64,000 bases of DNA, taken from assembly GCA_037074765.1 (NCBI GenBank), contig JBAMDO010000044.1, positions 1-64,000 on the forward strand, read 5' to 3'. How positions within the stretch are numbered: the stretch's first letter is position 1; each line of letters starts with the position of its first letter. The DNA is from Mansonella perstans. Its lineage: Eukaryota > Nematoda > Chromadorea > Rhabditida > Onchocercidae. A program made the translations under genes and the position numbers. The notes under the pieces are model-generated. The model saw only the letters and a list, made by a program, of their open reading frames with translations, did not search any database and was not told where the DNA came from. Positions 1 to 8,676 of the stretch are shown one piece after another.

Positions 1-449
1 CCTGTTAAGAATTTTGACATTTCAACTAAAGGACAAATTAAAATGAATAAATGCACATGAGCCTTCTTTTGGGAGATTAGTACTTGGCTGCATTAGCTAC
101 GTGTACCGTATAACCAAGGTGATGCATCAAATATCCGAATAGTTCTCAAATTTCGGCAAGATCAATTTTATTTCAAATTATCAAAACTTATCAATAAATT
201 TATTAGAAATATTATCTTTATTATAAGAACCACTGAATGCATTCCGACGCACAGAATTATATAACTAATTGACTGAAGTGAATTGTAAAACATCCATCAA
301 AACTCTTCTGAAATCCTTTACTTTTCATATGGATTATACAATATAATCCATTAAGAAGGCAATCAATAAAATTAATTAATTATTTAAACAATCCGAGAAA
401 ATCAATGAGTTATGCTGTATTGCAGTTTTCCCCTATTTTTAAAGTATAT

Positions 450-595
450 TTCAGAATATGACTATTTGCTAGCAAAAAACCAATCTCCAATATTGCAAGC
501 AATCATCATTATTCCATCGCACAGGAAAAATGACCAAGTATGAACTGCTAAATACACTCATTCTTTAATTCATACTATATATAGTGTATTGGATC
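450..595 (+). repeat. Copy A of the rpl-3 3' UTR repeat
   Basis: This segment closely matches 5352-5508, the sequence that follows the rpl-3 stop codon, in the same orientation. I estimate nearly 90% identity by eye, with one gap of about 9-10 bases. The gap removes the AATAAA-type signal that copy B carries near 5453. The sequence before position 450 does not resemble rpl-3 exon 7, so only the UTR portion is duplicated. Confidence 0.85.
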
Positions 596-1108
596 ATAAA
601 TTTCAATAATATTCAATAAATATTTATTGAATGAAAATTTGCAATTTCTACAATTAATGAAACTTTTTTTTTTTTTCATATTATACTCATTATAATATGA
701 ACACAAATTCGGTAAAATAATTAATTATCTATCGTAGTTCTCACTTCATATTACAAATATTGTCGGAAAATTTCATTTCAAATTAAAATGCTTACGGAAT
801 AAATGATTTGATAAATCCTTTGTCCAGAATTACAAACCGTCGACACATTGTAAGGAATCTCTCGCTTATAACCAAGTCAATCTATGTTGGAATATTTTAA
901 CTTTTGGTCTTTAATGCCCTTGTCAAGTGCGATTGTCAAATTGAAACAGTCATCCTCTGCTTGATGTCCAAAATTGTTGTCCATGTTGAAATGTTGTAAG
1001 CTAAACTCACTTATTTCCGTTATAAACTTTATCCTTTGTTATTAGAGAACAATCCTTTTACATTATCCTTCGACAGCTTCTTTTTTACTCTTCGCTTTCT
1101 CCTTTTAT

Positions 1109-1140
<32 letters not shown>
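1109..1140. repeat. ATC/CAT trinucleotide microsatellite
   Basis: About ten perfect tandem copies of a CAT/ATC unit in non-coding DNA. Confidence 0.9.
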
Positions 1141-1800
1141 TTGTTAAAGCGTTTTCGATTCTCGAATTCATCCCACTGTTTTGCTCACTTTTTCGTTATC
1201 ATTATTTTGTATTAGATAGTAATATTATATAAATGGTTGCGCAATAAAGTTTAATTATCGTAGCACAGAGTTAAAGCTGAAAACAAACAACAACACGTCC
1301 TCGCATCCATCGAAAGTTTGTAAGATCCAAGAAGTTTATGCCTTCACACAAAGTTCAACTACAAGACTTCGTCCAAGGCAAGAGATATTTCACGACAACA
1401 ACATATTTCTACGAAAATAATAATTATTCAAAAAATTTTCTTTTTGACAACAAAAATGTCTTACTTTTTATGGTCAATTTTTTTTTTTTTATAATTCCCA
1501 ATAAATTTATCGATTTATCAATTTTTTTTCTCAATTTATCACTTTTTTTTTTATCATAAACTAGATGTACATATCAGTGAGGAAATTATAACATTGTTCA
1601 TTTATATTATATATTACATATCATTATTTGAAAATTTATTAAATTTGTCATACGTTGAAATAAATATATAAAATACATTCTATAATTTCAGCTATGTTAT
1701 TTTTATTTAATTAGATCTTATAAATGTGAAGAAAAGGAAGAAAAGCAATGAATGAATCATACATAATTTGTTGAATGAAGACAGATCAGCGGCCAGTATT

Positions 1801-1808
1801 TGACGTCA
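1801..1808. promoter_or_regulatory. CRE-like palindrome TGACGTCA
   Basis: A perfect 8-base CRE (bZIP/CREB/ATF site), inside the longer palindrome TTTGACGTCAAA, about 0.95 kb upstream of the rpl-3 start. A second perfect copy lies at 56960. A match of this length can occur by chance in 64 kb, so a regulatory role is inference only. Confidence 0.25.
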
Positions 1809-2745
1809 AATATAAGTCGTACGTACGTAAACTATTTACTAAAAATGCTTCCCAGCAGACGTAAAAACCCATCGTGACTTCTTCACAAATAGATAGATGT
1901 TAAAGGATTTGCTCATATAACATCAGCGGATTACATGAATTATCCACGAAGGGAAACATTGTTTTCATATTGACGCCACCAGCAAAGTAATTCTTTATGA
2001 GACAAAATTTTGGGTTAATTTGCTGTTATATAGACACTATAAAGGTTTCAGTGAGCTGGTAGTTGTTGGGTGGTGGGTTGGTGGTAGATCAGGTCAGGTT
2101 ATGGGTTTGTATTGGTTTAGCGTGTGTTTGGTCTTTGTTCTGTGGATGGTTGGTTTACAGTTCTTCGCTATAGATGTGCAAAAAATCACTCTATTTATAG
2201 TTTAAATATACATTTTCATTTGTATAATTTTGTTCCTTCGAATATATATAAGCATTTCGGTCGCTATGCATTTAAGGCCATTGCAGATATTAAGAAGTAT
2301 TTATTGTTGCAGTATTTTGGTTAGGAAAGAAAGGTAGAAATAATTCTTATGACTGACTTACAGAGAATGCAGAAGTTTTTCACTGAGTTAAATTTTCCCT
2401 ATTTCTAATTTTTGTTGCATAAATCTGGAGACAAAGATTAGAAAGTAGGAGTATTTTGCGAGTAAAAGTAGGTTGTATTATAAAAAGTTCCAGTGCTTTT
2501 TCCAAAATATTTAAATTTGATGAGAAATTGGATTACAAACCCAGTGTAATAACTGATTTCTCGAATCACTCTTCAACTGCTTCTTTTAATTTTTCATTGG
2601 TTAATTATGTATTTTGTAAATTGCAGCTGTAGATAGTAGAGCAGACATTTAGATACATTTTCTGTTGTAGAAGTACAAATGGGATGTTACCAAATGAAAA
2701 TCTGAAAATAAGCGATGGGAACAATCACTGAAATAAATTAATTTT

Positions 2746-2748
2746 CAG
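2746..2748 (+). promoter_or_regulatory. Probable spliced-leader acceptor of rpl-3
   Basis: An AATTTTCAG acceptor ends 18 bases before the rpl-3 ATG. Nematode ribosomal protein mRNAs are usually trans-spliced to SL1, so this is the likely addition site. A cis-spliced 5' UTR intron is the alternative. Confidence 0.6.
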
Positions 2749-2766
2749 TTGTTAATCGGACTTGCG

Positions 2767-5351
2767 ATGTCTCATCGTAAATTTTCGGCTCCACGACATG
2801 GATCGATGGGCTTTACTCCGAAGAAACGTTCGAAGCGCCATCGTGGGAAAGTTAAGGCTTTTCCCAAGGATGATCCTTCGAAACCGATTCATTTAACTGC
2901 ATTTATGGGATTCAAAGCTGGTATGACGCATATCGTCCGTGAGGTATTGTCCTATCATTTTGTTTTTTTATTTATATTAACAGGCAATGCACAATGATGA
3001 ATTCACTATTATTTGAGAAATAGAGTGATGAGCTATAAAATGTTCCCTATTGGACTGAGTGCTTCATCCTTGTACTTCAGACCATTCATAACCTAATTTT
3101 CTATCTATTAGTAACGTGGCACATTATAGGTTGATAAGCCAGGATCAAAGGTCAATAAAAAGGAAGTTGTCGAAGCGGTAACTATTCTGGAAACACCTCC
3201 AATGGTTATTGTTGGTGTAGTAGGGTACATCGATACACCGCGTGGTCCACGACAGTTCAAGACAGTATGGGCTGAACATCTGTCTGAAGATTGTCGACGA
3301 AGGTTCTACAAAAATTGGTATGCGTAATCGATATCTTTCTTCTGAATGTTAAGAACAGATAGATACTTGAAATTGGAGGTAATATTCGCTATTATAGTGC
3401 GAATTTTTTCGATGCACAGTGGTTGAAGGGTACTTCATGATCAGAACCATAAACGGCTTGGGTTCTAGTCATTCACTTGGTTTAGTGGGTAAAGTGGTGT
3501 ACGAATGAATGTATCGGGTTCGGTTCTAAGCTGATCGTTGTGAAGAATATTCTGAAAGCTGTGATGAGAGACTAGGATACTTACTGGTTATGAAGATAGC
3601 AACAGTCCACTATGCTGCCTTCCTTCTGAGCTTTCATTTCTTGATATGGTAGTAACACTTACCTGTCTGCTTCTGTTTGCCTTTATGTTAATTTGCTACA
3701 AGGTAGGTGACTTGGTTACTTCAGTGATAGTTTTTGAAAATAAAACTTTCACTGTTTTAGCTCTCCTCTGCAGCTATTTTAGCATGAGTATCAGCTATCA
3801 ACTTCGAGTCTCGGAGAACAGACCTTCCGCTGTTACAAATGTTACAGTAACATGAAGGCCAATAAAACGGCGTAAGAAGCGGGAGCTTTTGTTCTTTGCT
3901 TTTACACTGTTAGAGTTCTCATATTCCACAGGAATTCATCGAAGAAGAAAGCATTTCAAAAGCATGCGAAGAAATGGCAAGATGAAGATGGCATGAAATC
4001 GATACAAACTGATTTGGCTAAGATGAAGAAGTACTGTTCGATAATTCGTGTCATTGCACATACCCAGGTTTGTGTTAGAGGAGGGGAATAGAGTCTTTTC
4101 TATATTATAGTTAGTTTATTTATAGTGTGTAGATTCTTGTATAGTTAGTTTATTTGTAGTGTATAGATTCTTGTATGCTATTTGTTTTGCAGATGAAAGT
4201 TATGAAACATCGGGAGAAAAAAGCTCACATTATGGAAATACAAATAAATGGTGGTACAATTCCTGAAAAAGTTGAATGGGCTTATGAACATTTTGAAAAA
4301 CAGGTAGGTTAATTTTTATGATCACGTGATGACATGCAAATGTTTTTCGTTATCCTTACCAAGGAAAGCAGATTAACTGGAAAATGCTCCACATTCAGGT
4401 GCCAATAGACTCGGTATTTGCCCAAGATGAAATGATCGATGTTATTGGTGTAACGAAGGGAAAAGGTTTTAAAGGTGTTACAAGTCGTTGGCATACAAAA
4501 AAACTTCCACGGAAGACGCATAAAGGTCTTCGGAAGGTGGGGTGTTTATTGATTTAATTGAAACATGTTTCGTTTATAGTAATTCAATGGCAGTGATGTA
4601 TTAGACCAAATGGAAGTAGTGGACTGAATATATCTTGTCGATATATAGAACCTGAGCCATTCATTCATTTTCTAAGAAAGCAAATAATTTTTTGATTTCT
4701 TGATAATACTACTAAAGCCGAGCTATGATTTAGGTAGCCTGTATCGGAGCTTGGCATCCATCTCGTGTACAATTTACGGTAGCTCGCGCAGGTCAAAAAG
4801 GTTATCATCATCGTACAGAAGTCAACAAAAAGATCTATCGCGTAGGTAAATCTTGTCTAACCGAGGAGGGAAGAAAAAACGGCGGTACAGATTATGATAT
4901 CACGGAGAAGGGCATTAATCCTATGGTAAGTGGCGGTGATTTTTTAAACAAATAAAGGTGTTATAAATGTCGCATAATGATGATACTAGTCTGCAATTCA
5001 GCGTATTAATGTGCTGACAATCGCATAAACTGAATGCAATTTATACGACAGATAGTTTTTCTTTAGTGTGTAGCCATTATTACTTATTGTTTTTGATTGC
5101 AGGGAGGCTTTCCACACTACGGACTAGTGAATCAAGATTTCATCATGTTTCGTGGTTGCTGTATGGGTTCGAAAAAAAGGCCTATAACATTGAGGAAATC
5201 TTTAATTGCGCAAACAAAGCGTTTCGCTTATGAAAAAATCAACTTGAAATGGATCGATACTAGCTCCAAGTTTGGTCATGGACGGTTCCAGACACATGCA
5301 GAAAAGAAGGCATTCATGGGCAAATTGAAGAAAGATTTTGTTGCTGCTTAG
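2767..5351 (+). CDS. rpl-3: 60S ribosomal protein L3 (uL3)
   Basis: Large-subunit protein uL3, which helps shape the peptidyl-transferase centre in cytoplasmic ribosomes. Seven exons join in phase: 2767-2943, 3130-3317, 3932-4067, 4193-4303, 4399-4536, 4734-4925, 5103-5351. They give 396 residues (human about 403) with a TAG stop. The N-terminus [13 protein letters not shown] and blocks such as [15 protein letters not shown] and [10 protein letters not shown] are the near-invariant family signatures; the basic loop residues are present and I see no frameshift. All introns are GT-AG. The start is set by the conserved MSHRKF N-terminus, with an acceptor 18 bases upstream. Introns 1, 2, 5 and 6 carry snoRNA-like elements, which fits a strongly transcribed ribosomal protein host gene. 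A possible poly(A) signal lies at 5453. The gene is convergent with the ENY2 gene downstream. Confidence 0.98.
2989..3062 (+). ncRNA. Box C/D snoRNA candidate in rpl-3 intron 1
   Basis: Terminal stem GCAC (2989-2992) with GTGC (3059-3062); C box ATGATGA (2994-3000); D box CTGA (3055-3058); a strong internal C' box GTGATGA (3025-3031). Length is about 74 nt, typical for the class. The 8 bases before the D box (CTATTGGA) are complementary to TCCAATAG of the conserved 18S segment GCTCCAATAGCG, suggesting a 2'-O-methylation guide. That match is short, so the target is tentative. Confidence 0.65.
3553..3636 (+). ncRNA. Box C/D snoRNA in rpl-3 intron 2, 18S rRNA guide
   Basis: A 7-bp perfect terminal stem, TGAAAGC (3553-3559) with GCTTTCA (3630-3636), encloses a C box GTGATGA (3561-3567) and a D box CTGA (3626-3629). 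The 13 bases before the D box (3613-3625) are perfectly complementary to the universally conserved 18S rRNA sequence AAGGAAGGCAGCA. By the D-box-plus-five rule, T3621 pairs with the fifth base of that target, an A, which would be the 2'-O-methylated nucleotide. From memory, vertebrate RPL3 introns host the U83 snoRNAs and yeast snR52 guides this region; this element looks like their counterpart. Length is about 84 nt. Confidence 0.88.
4106..4173 (+). repeat. Tandem 34-bp duplication in rpl-3 intron 3
   Basis: Two adjacent 34-base units (4106-4139 and 4140-4173) differ at about two positions. They make up more than half of the 125-base intron. No snoRNA boxes are seen here. Confidence 0.9.
4586..4661 (+). 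ncRNA. Box C/D snoRNA candidate in rpl-3 intron 5
   Basis: Terminal stem AATGGC (4586-4591) with GCCATT (4656-4661), perfect over 6 bp. The C box GTGATGT (4593-4599) has one deviation from consensus. D box CTGA at 4652-4655 and a possible D' box CTGA at 4624-4627. About 76 nt. I could not name an rRNA target for either guide region. Confidence 0.65.
4972..5037 (+). ncRNA. Box C/D snoRNA candidate in rpl-3 intron 6
   Basis: Short terminal stem GCAT (4972-4975) with ATGC (5034-5037); C box ATGATGA (4977-4983); D box CTGA (5030-5033); possible D' box CTGA (5014-5017). About 66 nt, short but within the class range. The stem is only 4 bp and no rRNA target was recognised, so this is the weakest of the four. 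Confidence 0.5.
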
Positions 5352-5508
5352 TTCAGAATATGACAATTTGCTAGCAAAAAACCAATCTCCAATATTGTAA
5401 GCTATCATCATTATTCTACCGCACAGAAAAACTGGTCAAGTATGAACTGTTAAATAAAATGTGGACACACTTATTCTTTAATTCATACTGTATATAGTGT
5501 ATCGGATC
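5352..5508 (+). repeat. rpl-3: Copy B of repeat: rpl-3 3' UTR
   Basis: Begins directly after the rpl-3 stop and contains an AATAAA-type poly(A) signal at 5453-5458. It is the likely 3' UTR of rpl-3 and the partner of the copy at 450-595. Confidence 0.75.
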
Positions 5509-5777
5509 GAAACATACAGGTCATTTCAAACATTAATTCAATTCAAAACAAATCGAATTCATTAAATTCAACAATCACAAGCCAGTTGCAATTCAAACAA
5601 AAATATTAACTGGATTCAATAAATTTAGAATTTCACCCATTACGTTAATTCATTATGACAAGCAATTCAAAATTCATTAAACATGAAGCAAAAAAAAAAA
5701 AAAAAAATCCAAAGAGATCGGTAACACAAAATCTGGTTCTGCGAATATATACGGCATACAGAAGAGAAGAACAAAAT

Positions 5778-6432
5778 TTAGAGATCATTAATGCCAGAAT
5801 GCTGCTGTAAGAATGCACGAATACAGTGCATCAACTCACGCTTCACTTCATCTGGTACTGCTCGTCTAGCTCGAACTCGTACATCACTTAGTACATCTTC
5901 CAGTGTTACTTGTTCGATACCCTGCAATGAAGTTATGAAATTCTGAAAATAATAGCCTATATTGATATGACGAAGTTTCTGGCTAATAACGAGATTGTCC
6001 TCTAATAAACTGCATTATTGTTTGATCCATCTGAAATCTGTAAGTTTCTCGTCTTTCTCTAAAGAATTTTACAGAAAGCAATTTATAAATGATTCTACAT
6101 AGAGTATTAATGCTTCGTTACACAATCAAATATACTTTGTGCATCATTAAGAATTGACTTTTTAGCAAAAATACGCAATACGCAATGTTTAATAAATAAC
6201 ATTAATTATTTTTGATAAGGAAATATACCATGAAAAATTTTATTAGCTATAATTATAATTTGAAGCAAAAGTTTCATTTACCTACCTTATTGTGTATACA
6301 TTTTCGACACATATTCTCCACTTCTTCCACCCAACCACTTTCTCGTAACCTTTGCAATAATAACTCTTTCATTCGGTCACGTTCACCACATTCAATGAAT
6401 TTACGCTCCAAAGCTGCTTTACTTACAGACAT
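5778..6432 (-). CDS. eny-2: Transcription and mRNA export factor ENY2 (Sus1)
   Basis: Small all-helical protein shared by the SAGA histone H2B deubiquitinase module and the TREX-2 mRNA export complex in the nucleus. Two exons on the minus strand, 6432-6286 and 5921-5778, join in phase to give 96 residues (human ENY2 is 101). Exon 1 has the family block ECGERDRMKELLLQRLRESGW. Exon 2 matches the C-terminal half with GIEQVTLEDVL, then RARRAVPDEVKRELM, and the end FLQQH. The intron of 364 bases is GT-AG with a good GTAGGT donor. The start ATG precedes a short SVSK leader as in the family. No clear trans-splice acceptor lies just upstream. It is convergent with rpl-3, with about 430 bases between the two stop codons. 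Confidence 0.93.
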
Positions 6433-8676
6433 CGCACTCGTCCTTTATCACAACAATACAATGATCATTTAGATAATTATCGATGTGAGAAATAAAACGA
6501 ATGATTCAAGACTAGCGTTCCTAATTGTTCCAACTAGAACCAATACCATCTATACCTAATACAAATCACCTGCTATCTCATTTGCTCTTCTGTGGTCTTC
6601 AACAGTGCAAATTTCGTTACGACACAAAAGATATAAACCACTGTTCATTAGATCAAACCATCGCGCCCTAGCGTAATCATCGCGTGAATTCAAAACTGAG
6701 TTAGAACAAAGGAGATAGTAGTTGTACAGGTCGCACATATGAGATAATACATTCAGAGAGAAAAACAAAAATATTGTATTATCTGTTTCTTTTTCAAATA
6801 AAGATGTATCAAACAAGAGCACACTTCAAAACGATCCCTTTTCTAAAATCTTTATTTCAAAAGGCACTTATTCATAAAAGGTTTTACTTAAATTTGAAAT
6901 ATTTTCATCAAATAAAAAAAAAAAAAAAATCAAATTAGAAACAAAATTTCGAATCAAAAAATGTTCTTCAAAGCGATGGAACATAGCGTAAGAGAACAGT
7001 AAAACTGCTGCTTATATATTTTAGCTTATAACAATAATATTTTAGTTTATAACTTATAATAACAACATATCACCTGTTTGACTTTACATAAGCACACGTA
7101 ATTGTAATTTGAAATACAGTATGAAATTTTTTTTTTAAAATAAATAACAGTTTTTCACAGCTTTACATGATTTACCCGCACAAACTTTACTTAAATGACC
7201 ATACGTGACATCCGAATATGAAATAAACTTCATAGATAGCGAGTGAGTGGAAAAAAAAGTGAAATGAAAATAAGAGTAATAATCTAATGAAAAACAAATT
7301 TACATTATAAAATATCCTGTCCATTAGGAAGTCACGAATGGCATAAAAAAGGAAAGTATAATTTTTTACAAAATTATTATATAATACATAAATATATAGC
7401 GAACAAATACACTGCATTATACAAATCTTATATATACAATGATCAACATAATTCTATAAAAAAAAAAAAAAACAAAGCACAAAAGGTAGTGGGGGTTATC
7501 AGCCTGTGCTGGCAATTAGAAAACAAAATGACTCACAATAGGCCATTATTTGAAAAATTTCAATAAATTAGAAATCATTTTAATCAATCATTCATGTCTA
7601 TAAGCTTGCTTTTAAAAAACAATTTGCACAAGTATCTGCAGGTTATAAAATAATCAAATAAAAATTTTTATCGAATTATTCGATTTTTTTTCCGTCCATT
7701 ATATTCTCCTCTATCTAAGGACATCATGTCTGTAAGTTCAGAGATAACTTTAATTTTAACCCGTTAAAGAAACAATCAGAATATTATTTTTCTACAGCTG
7801 TTGCTTTTTACATATTACAGGCTTAAAAATGAACAAAAAATATCAGTAGAAATCAAACAATAAAAACATAATGCTATATTCAAAAACACCGACAAGTATT
7901 ACCTCACAATAGCATTAACAAGATTTATGAAATAGTAGTAAAAACTGACTATTAAAAAAAACACAAAACAAAAAATTCACGCTATTAAAACAGAAAACAC
8001 ATTAAACTACTATTCGATTTTTCTCAAAACACTATCTTATGTGGTTTGATTTCTTGTGAACCTACATCTGTTATATCCATCAGTGTTTCTAGATATGAAA
8101 TAGATCTTTTCAACAAGACACTATTGCTTAATAAACATATGCTTTTATGACAAGAAAACAGCAGTTTCATATTTACCATTTAAATTATTATCATCTAGAT
8201 AAACGTTAGCATACTGTTTACTATTTCATATCTAGAAATCCTGATGGATATAACAGATGTAGGTTCACAAGAAATCAAACGTCACATTATTAATTCTGGT
8301 AAATCTTATGAAAACACAAAAAAAAAATTGTGGTATGAAAAATTGGTAGAAGTAACAAAACAAACAATATAATCCCAACATTTCTGATCTTTTCCATAAA
8401 AATTCCATTACAGATTGTTCATACACTGATAAATAGTTTAGGTCCAGTATTCTTTCTCTTTGCGAGCTTCAAGATGCTAACTGATTTGGGTATCCCAAGA
8501 GAAAAGCGAAACTGAACCCTTGTTTTCTAGAAATATTTAAAAAAAAATGACTCCTGCGTAAAACTAGAAATATCAAAAAAAAGATCGAACTAAAAAATTT
8601 GTACCCATATGTGCTGAGCAAAACTTTATCAGCAAAGCTGATCTGCTTCCCAAATATATAGAAAAATTGAATGCTG
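6433..8676. other. Non-coding stretch between ENY2 and the vav stop
   Basis: Contains AT-rich DNA with poly-A and poly-T runs and a near-perfect 60-bp inverted repeat at 8044-8280. Part of it is probably the vav 3' UTR. I recognise no coding exon. An 88-codon open frame on the minus strand near 6556-6822 has no family features. Confidence 0.55.
8044..8280. repeat. 60-bp inverted repeat with 117-base spacer
   Basis: The arms 8044-8103 and 8221-8280 are reverse complements at 58 of 60 positions. This could be a small non-autonomous DNA element (MITE-like) or, if transcribed, a long hairpin in the vav 3' UTR, since it begins about 400 bases beyond the vav stop codon. No clear target-site duplication is visible. 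Confidence 0.9.

Larger units (their letters stand above)
1..2746. other. Intergenic region upstream of rpl-3, no gene seen
   Basis: I see no exon with both a family match and usable splice sites here. It holds a copy of the rpl-3 3' UTR sequence (450-595), an ATC trinucleotide run (about 1109-1140), poly-T runs, and a perfect CRE-like palindrome at 1801. The stretch 2041-2160 is unusually G/T-rich, but its short open frames resemble nothing I know. Confidence 0.6.

Noticed and set aside
3478..3545. tRNA-like A-box and B-box words in rpl-3 intron 2
   Set aside because: GGTTTAGTGGGTAA and GGTTCGGTTC words are present, but no acceptor stem or cloverleaf can be drawn.
4304..4398. snoRNA boxes in rpl-3 intron 4
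   Set aside because: A C-like GTGATGA is present, but there is no CTGA D box with a matching closing stem in the 95-base intron.
6556..6822. 88-codon open frame on the minus strand upstream of ENY2
   Set aside because: No family features, low-complexity hydrophobic and AT-biased composition, and no convincing splice context.
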